A stretch of DNA of 41,168 bases from positions 1 to 41,168 of IMG/VR virus record IMGVR_UViG_3300050343_000090, one strand, 5' to 3'. The notes beneath the pieces are model-generated. The model saw nothing but the letters and a program-made list of their open reading frames with translations. It searched no databases and was not told the DNA's origin. This document shows, in pieces, positions 36,231 through 41,168 of the stretch. Each line of letters begins with the position of its first letter. Positions within the stretch are counted from its first letter, which is position 1. Position numbers and translations under genes: made by a program. Source of the stretch: a virus.

Positions 36231-36248
36231 ATAACCTCCATTATAATA

Positions 36249-36900
36249 CTATTTTACACCTGATGGTAGACCTAACATAGGTCTTCCATCAAATCTATTT
36301 TTATCAGCAAATGGGCCATTTACATGATTATAATGTAGAAATACTTGACCGCAAATGTTCCCGTCAAAAGGCTCTCGCCAATGTTCAAGTTCACATCCAC
36401 TATATACTAACATATCTCCTACTTCAAGCAAGACTTTCGTGCCTGCTGGAGCGTTGGGTTTATGTATATTTTTGTATTCATCTAATAACATTATTAGCAC
36501 CTGTACCATCTATAAATATAGGCCAAGGATCACCACCTAAATTAAGTGTTGTAGATATTTCACAACTAGGTCTATCTTTATGTCTTTTTAATTCATCTCC
36601 TTTTTTATATGCTCTTGCATAAGAATAAGTTGGAATAAATCTAAGCCTGTTTGTTGTTTCATTACTGGTAACACTTTAACAATAAAGTTTCCATTACAAA
36701 ATCTGCATAATGAGAGTAAGTATTAGGTATTTGTTGATCGGTCCATGTTCCAACATCGGGGACTGTGATCATGTATATTGTTTTGATACATAAATTTAAC
36801 TGCATCTCGTTTAAGTAAGAAAATAATTAAATATAAAATTAGCTAACTCATACTAACTGCATTTTTTATTACTTGATATTTTTGTTTGAAAAGCCATCAT
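36249..36900 (-). CDS. 2OG-Fe(II) oxygenase 1 (~215 aa, frameshifted)
   Basis: Composite reading MMAFQTK ... FLLKRDAVKFMYQNNIH, MITVPDVGTWTDQQ, SYARAYKKGDELKRHKDRPS, CEISTTLNLGGD, VLLEVGDMLVYSGCELEHWR, EPFDGNICGQVFLHYNHVNG. The Fe site is His-x-Asp in RHKDRP and a distal His in CELEHW; GQVFLHYN supplies the 2OG-side strand. Prolyl-hydroxylase-like fold, hydroxylating a protein or small molecule. It is the last of four such genes and lies just before the large tail gene. Its ATG overlaps the stop of oxygenase 2 (ATGA). Confidence 0.83.
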
Positions 36901-37486
36901 GCACTTTTGTATAAAATTAATGACTTACTGATATTCTTATATCATTTGATTCATTAGGTTCAACACAATGCCATTAACCAAGAAGGAAACATAATTATTC
37001 TATCTTCCAGCAATAGGTTCTAAATGTACTTCTCTCCATAAATGTTTTGGTGGTTGACCTTTTTCATTCTAGGCATCTTACATTGCAGCTCCTGGTCTTG
37101 GATCATCTAAAATTTTTAAATTTACCACAATTTTTAGGTGCTTTAACATAATACACACCACCAAATAAAGAATTAGGGATGTATATGTGGTCTATTCATA
37201 TCCACCTGGATGGATTTATATTAGCCCACATATTACCTAAGCTTTGGTTGTCTATCTAACCATTCTTCTTTATATATTTCATTTTGCATTTTATATAATT
37301 CATCTACAAGTTTTAAATTGTGGTATTTCATGCATATTAGTTGTTGAATGCCAACCTTTACATTTGTTTTTTTACACCTTTATCTTGTTTAGACCAAGCA
37401 ACAATATCTTTTTCTAATTGTTGATTATCTAGTTTCTATATCTTCAGCATATATAAGGTGTTGGAAAAAAATCCTTCTTTAATCAT
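36897..37486 (-). CDS. 2OG-Fe(II) oxygenase 2, PF13759-like (~195 aa, frameshifted)
   Basis: Reads MIKEGFF, TPIYAEDI-like, NQQLEKDIVAWSKQDKGVKK, TNVKGWHSTTNMHE, then IHPGGYE/NINPPGGYNRP-like, FKILDDPRPGAAM, and FPSWLMALC. 'NVKGWHS.TNM', a HxH in the PxHIHPNS region and the 'RPG...FPSWL.H' end are the pattern of the 2OG-FeII_Oxy_5 (PF13759) family, common in cyanophages and other marine phages. Many base errors prevent a full reading. Overlaps both neighbours by ATGA. Confidence 0.75.
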
Positions 37487-38071
37487 CTAAATGGTTTACC
37501 TCCAAACCACATAACTAAAGATTGTCTATTACCACGTATTACTGGTTTAACTCTGTGTCTTATAAATGATGCAAAGAATATTGCGTGTCCTTGTTTTAGT
37601 TTTGCAAATTTACCTTGCCATTAATTCTAAATCTCCACCTTCAAACTCTGATGGATCATTTAAGTAAACAAGTCATAGATATTTTTCTAACAGGTGGTTC
37701 GTGTTGCATGTTTACATCATTATCTATATGCCAATCATAAAATCCTCCTTCTGGATATTCTGTGTATTGTGCATTTCTGTTATTGTCATTCCATCAAAAC
37801 CAAAATGATTTTCATTTGTTTTTGTATAAAATTATTAAGTCTTTGATACATGTGTCCCATTTCTTTAAATGGTATCCAACTAATTGTAGTTACTCTTTTT
37901 TTGTATCTGTTCCACCACCTGGTTTACCCATACCAACTTGTGCTTTTGTGGTGGTTGTTTCTTCCACATTCTATAATCTGTCTACATTGATCAGGTGTAA
38001 ATAATGGTGTAGTTGTTTGAACTATCCAACTTTTCCATTTAGGTTCTGTATATGTGTCTATTTTCGTACAT
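37483..38071 (-). CDS. 2OG-Fe(II) oxygenase 3, prolyl-4-hydroxylase-like (~195 aa, frameshifted)
   Basis: Restored: MYENRHIYRT, KWKSWIVQTTTPLFTPDQCR, QIIECGR, RVTTISWIPFKEMGHMYQRL, FGFDGMTIT, GGFYDWHIDNDVNMQ (Fe ligands His-x-Asp), ISMTCLLNDPSEFEGGDLEL, KQGHAIFFASFIRHRVKPVI (distal His and Arg), NRQSLVMWFGGKPFR. This is the P4Hc/PKHD-type hydroxylase layout. Stop overlaps the next ATG. Substrate unknown; a protein proline or lysine residue is likely by family. Confidence 0.83.
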
Positions 38072-38725
38072 TAACTTACTCCTCTATTTTTAATTGGGTC
38101 ATACTGCACATCCATATTTGCAGCTAGTGTTCTTCTATATCCTGGTCCATTAAAAGGATAAACACAATGTCTCATGTCATATGGAAATATATAAAAATCT
38201 CTTTCTTTAATATTTGGTTGATAATCTACATTTGCAAAATGTCCATTAGCTGAACCTAGTATTTGTAGTCTACCATTTTGTGGTGATCTGCTGCAGAATA
38301 TTCTACACCATAAGACTCTGGTAATTTTAAAATCATAACAGAAGATAGACCTGTAAACAATGATCCTTGGTGCACGTGCACTGGATTGTATTCATGTTCA
38401 AACATAGTGTTAACCCAAATAGAATTAAAATGTAAATCGTATTCTTTTATTTTATTCCATTCTAAATAATGTTTAAACTTTGATTCAAACCACTGTAATA
38501 CATTTTAGGTAAATGATTATGTTTAGTCATTTTAGGACTATCTTCACCATTAAAAAATAAACTATGTTCTTTTTCAATCTTACCAACTAATTGTTTATTA
38601 GCAGGTTTTAATTCAGGATACTTTGTTTCATAAATATGATTGATAGTATTATATACATCAAGAGGTACTTGATATTTTAATACCGACTGACCTAAAAATA
38701 TAAAATTAAAATCTGATGTGTCCAT
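38071..38725 (-). CDS. 2OG-Fe(II) oxygenase 4 (~215 aa, frameshifted)
   Basis: Starts MDTSDFNFIFLGQSVLKYQV; break near 38505, then LQWFESKFKHYLEWNKIKEY, FNSIWVNTMFEHEYNPVHVH (Fe ligand His pair), QGSLFTGLSSVMILKLPESY, and after further breaks FYIFPYDMRHCVYPFNGPGY with RRTLAANMDVQYDPIK. Same fold as oxygenase 2 but distinct in sequence. The start is inside the sulfotransferase end (20-base overlap). Confidence 0.75.
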
Positions 38726-39498
38726 ATTTCTGTCTTATCCTTTCTGGAATTTTTTCTATATAAGGGTTGTATACTTTTCTAACAGGTCCATCAAATAGTT
38801 TATGCATATTACTACCAACTATTTTATCATCATAAGATAAACCATTTACTTTTACTTGATCTAAATTATTAAATCTGTGATTAAAATAAGGCTCACCTAT
38901 AAACTGATATATTTTTCTAAACTCTTGTTCTGGATTTGTAACCATATCATCATATTTTACAAAGTGACAAATATCTTTATATTATATGCATTTTTTATTG
39001 CTTCTAAATCTTTTGCAACAGCACCATCTTTATTCATAATCATACTTAATTTTTCTTCATCGTTTTTAAATTATATCTATTAGGAAATGCATCAGGGTTT
39101 TCTGTATACCACTGCATATAACTAGCTAACACATCCATTAAATCTCTAAGTAATACTATACATTTAAAAGGTCGTTTAAAATGTTTTTGCATTAATGCAA
39201 AATTGCCTTTAGTCATTACAGGACCACGATCAATAATTATACGTTGTGGCCAATCTTTATAATAAGTATCAAACACGACATCTAATACATTATCTAAAGA
39301 CTTATGATCTGGATAATTTAAAAACACATCAGTTTGTTTTAATAAAAACAAATCTTTCATTATCTCTAATGTAATAGAGTTAGGTGTTGCAGCTATCTCA
39401 GGATTTTGATTCATAATACTTGCAAATAAAGTATTACCTGATCTAGGTTGTGCTACTAAAAATAAAAGTTGTTTACTTTTCTTTGGCTCCGAGGTCAT
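38706..39498 (-). CDS. Sulfotransferase (~264 aa, frameshifted)
   Basis: N-terminal LLFLVAQPRSGNTLFASIMN contains the 5'-phosphosulfate-binding loop (PRSGNT) of PAPS-dependent sulfotransferases; IIIDRGPVMTKGNFALMQKH and CIVLLRDLMDVLASYMQWYT give the 3'-phosphate-binding segment (LLRDLMDVLAS). The C-terminal part (YDDMVTNPEQEFRKIYQFIG) is the usual helix with the conserved NP.../FIG pattern. Breaks near 39060 and 38955. It transfers sulfate from host PAPS to an unknown acceptor, likely a virion glycan, tyrosine or peptide given its tail-gene setting. Confidence 0.85.
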
Positions 39499-40150
39499 TA
39501 GTCAATTGTTCTTTCTTGTTGTAAATCATTTCTCCTGATTTTTTAACTCTTTCTATAGTTTGTAATTGTCCAAGTACATTAAACACTTCTGGCTGACTTG
39601 AACCTGATGTTAATGTCTCTGCTTTGTTTTTCATAATTAAATGATAAGAATCTAATTGGTGTCTGTTAACATCTTTGTATCAAACGAACCATCATCAAAT
39701 TCTTTTTTAAGAGTTGACCATAAGTTTAATTTCTCTCATTCTATCTCTGCAACTAATTGCATATTAGCTAAACCATATCTAGCTTCATCTAAATCTATTT
39801 GATATTTCTCTTTTGTATTCATCTTTTCTGTCTCTAATTTTTTTTCTAACCATTTAACTTTAGCTTCATTACGTCTAGCAATCAAATGATAAACTCATTA
39901 AGTTTTCTAAAAATACGTTTTGTTCTCTAACACACTGCCAATACTTTGCAGCTTTTGTTGGATACTTTGCATCTTGTAACACAGACATTCTCATTTCTGT
40001 CTCTGTTCTAAATACTTGTTTCTTGGTCCATGTGTCACGAAGCTCGGCTGTCATAGCCTTAAACTCTTTGACGTCTTCTGGATCTAATAAATTATTTAAG
40101 CTTGGTGCTTCTTTTTCTATTAACGCATGTATATTTCTTTTTTCTGTCAT
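39476..40150 (-). CDS. Helical late protein, ~220 aa (frameshifted)
   Basis: Starts MTEKRNIHALIEKEAPSLNN; breaks near 39885, 39735 and 39680. It continues IARRNEAKVKWLEKKLETEK, YQIDLDEARYGLANMQLVAE, IKLWSTLKKEFDDGSFDTKD, VNRHQLDSYHLIMKNKAETL, TSGSSQPEVFNVLGQLQTIE. Long charged helices with the 'DDGSFDT.DVN.HQL.SYHL' pattern, which I recall from marine phage late operons. Function unknown. Its C-terminus overlaps the sulfotransferase start by about 23 bases. Confidence 0.66.
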
Positions 40151-40185
40151 ATTAATTCCTTTCGATTCTTTATATATAACGATTA

Positions 40186-41168
40186 TTAACTAGTTGTCAA
40201 TGTCGAAGCTGTACCACCTTCTGACCAAGATGTTCCATTATATTCTTCTGTATCTACTTCTAAAGATACACCTGGAGAACTTCCACCAAAAGCAAGCCCT
40301 GCTGTTTGTGTTCCAGCTCCACCTAGTCTTGCTCTTACTTCACCTAAATTATTTTGTTCTGACCAACTACTTCCATTATATTCCTCAGTATCACCAGTTT
40401 CATTAGTGCTAGGAGAAGTTCCTCCAAACATTAATCCAGCAGTTTGAGTTCCTGCGCCAGCTCCTCTAAGTCTTGCAGTATTCAAATTTCCACCTGATGC
40501 CCAAGATGGTGTTGTAAATGCATTAATGTTCGAGTTGTATTCTTCGGTAGCTGCTGTAATACCTGGAGTGCCACCACCTGCTACAGCTCCTGCTGTTCCA
40601 GAACCAAAACCAGCAAGTATATCTTCTAGCTGTTGCAAGAGTTGCTGGAGATGTTGTCCAATTAGTTCCATCGTATTCTTCTATAGAATTAACGATACCA
40701 GGATCTGCTCCACCTGCAATTACTGCATGTGTTTGTACTCCAAAACAAGCTAAAGCAGATCTTCCTTCAGTAAAAGAATTTCCACTAGTCCAACTTGATC
40801 CATTATATTCTTCTGTAGCTGCACTTCTTACAGGAGTTCCAACGCTTCCACCTACTGCTAATGCTAAAGTTTGAATTCCACATCCTGCTAAATATTTTCT
40901 ACCTGTATTTAAAGTTCCACTTGATGTCCAATTAGTGCCATCATATTCTAAACTTTGAGTTCTTATAGGACCAGGAGGGTCTCCTCCAAAAACTAAACCT
41001 GCAGTTTGAGTTCCTGCAGCTCCTTGAGATCTTTGATTACCTGGAAGATCAGTTACTTCAGACCAAGTTGATCCGTTATATTCTTCTACTTCTGATTGAT
41101 CTCCATTACCATGATCATATCCTCCAGCTCCAACAGCTGCAGTTTGAGTTCCAAAACCACATCCATAA
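40186..41168 (-). CDS. Kelch-like repeat fibre protein, C-terminal part (cut by window edge)
   Basis: Seven imperfect repeats of about 44-53 residues from the right edge to the stop at 40186. Unit consensus: TEEYNGSSW, a short linker ending in arginine, then AGAGTQTAGLAFGG with a short Pro/Gly turn. Repeat spacing on DNA is 130-160 bases (EEYN-type boxes near 40240, 40373, 40533, 40668, 40800, 40940 and 41070). A few base errors break the frame. Repeats like these form beta-propeller blades and occur in phage tail fibres and receptor-binding proteins. The N-terminus, expected to attach to the tail, lies outside the window. Confidence 0.8.

Noticed and set aside
14979-41168. Many pseudogenes
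   Set aside because: All frameshifts fall at homopolymers or lone bases in genes that keep every catalytic motif; decay would also damage motifs. Treated as read errors.

Overview
The window is an AT-rich piece of a tailed-phage genome, most likely an uncultured marine podovirus-like phage of an alphaproteobacterial (possibly SAR11-type) host. That is an inference from low GC, tightly overlapping genes, a P22-like portal, a P22 gp10-like tail protein, a family A DNA polymerase with an AEP-type primase, VRR-NUC and GP88 proteins, and many 2OG-Fe(II) oxygenases. No bacterial gene, rRNA or tRNA was seen. The sequence carries several dozen single-base frameshifts, mostly in homopolymers. Reading across them restores ordinary uninterrupted proteins, so I treat them as read errors (uncorrected long read) and report each broken gene as one CDS. 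No major capsid or scaffold gene is visible, so the window is probably not the whole genome.

Layout. (1) 1-6294, minus strand: large terminase, two virion-region proteins, a small basic protein, portal and a holin-like membrane protein running off the left edge. (2) 6438-9025, minus: a terminator and a block of small early genes, several with a shared promoter/leader sequence. (3) 9040-10640: a plus-strand promoter, a strongly folded RNA of about 350 nt, a GP88-family gene, and arrays of a 7-nt repeat CAAGCNN with TGTCGCA palindromes. (4) 10618-12275: VRR-NUC nuclease (minus), small terminase (plus) and small genes. (5) 12352-12493: seven TGTAAC repeats on a helical phase beside an A/T-rich stretch, a candidate origin or operator. 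(6) 12494-24362, minus: exonuclease, small zinc proteins, a lysis cassette (membrane proteins and M15 peptidase), DNA polymerase, DUF3310, SF1 helicase, primase and a candidate ssDNA-binding protein. (7) 24397-25895, plus: a sigma70-like promoter and an SNF2 helicase. (8) 25892-41168, minus: late genes, including a ~1346-aa virion protein, tail proteins, four consecutive 2OG-Fe(II) oxygenases, a sulfotransferase and a kelch-like fibre cut by the right edge.

How the genes fit together: primase, SF1 helicase, SNF2 helicase, PolA, exonuclease and VRR-NUC form a self-contained replication/recombination set. No phage RNA polymerase is seen, and the recognisable promoters are sigma70-like, so transcription probably uses the host enzyme. 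Late genes are chained by TAATG and ATGA stop/start overlaps. The most interesting items are the folded RNA with its GP88 gene and heptad arrays, the phased TGTAACC cluster, and the oxygenase-sulfotransferase cassette embedded among tail genes.
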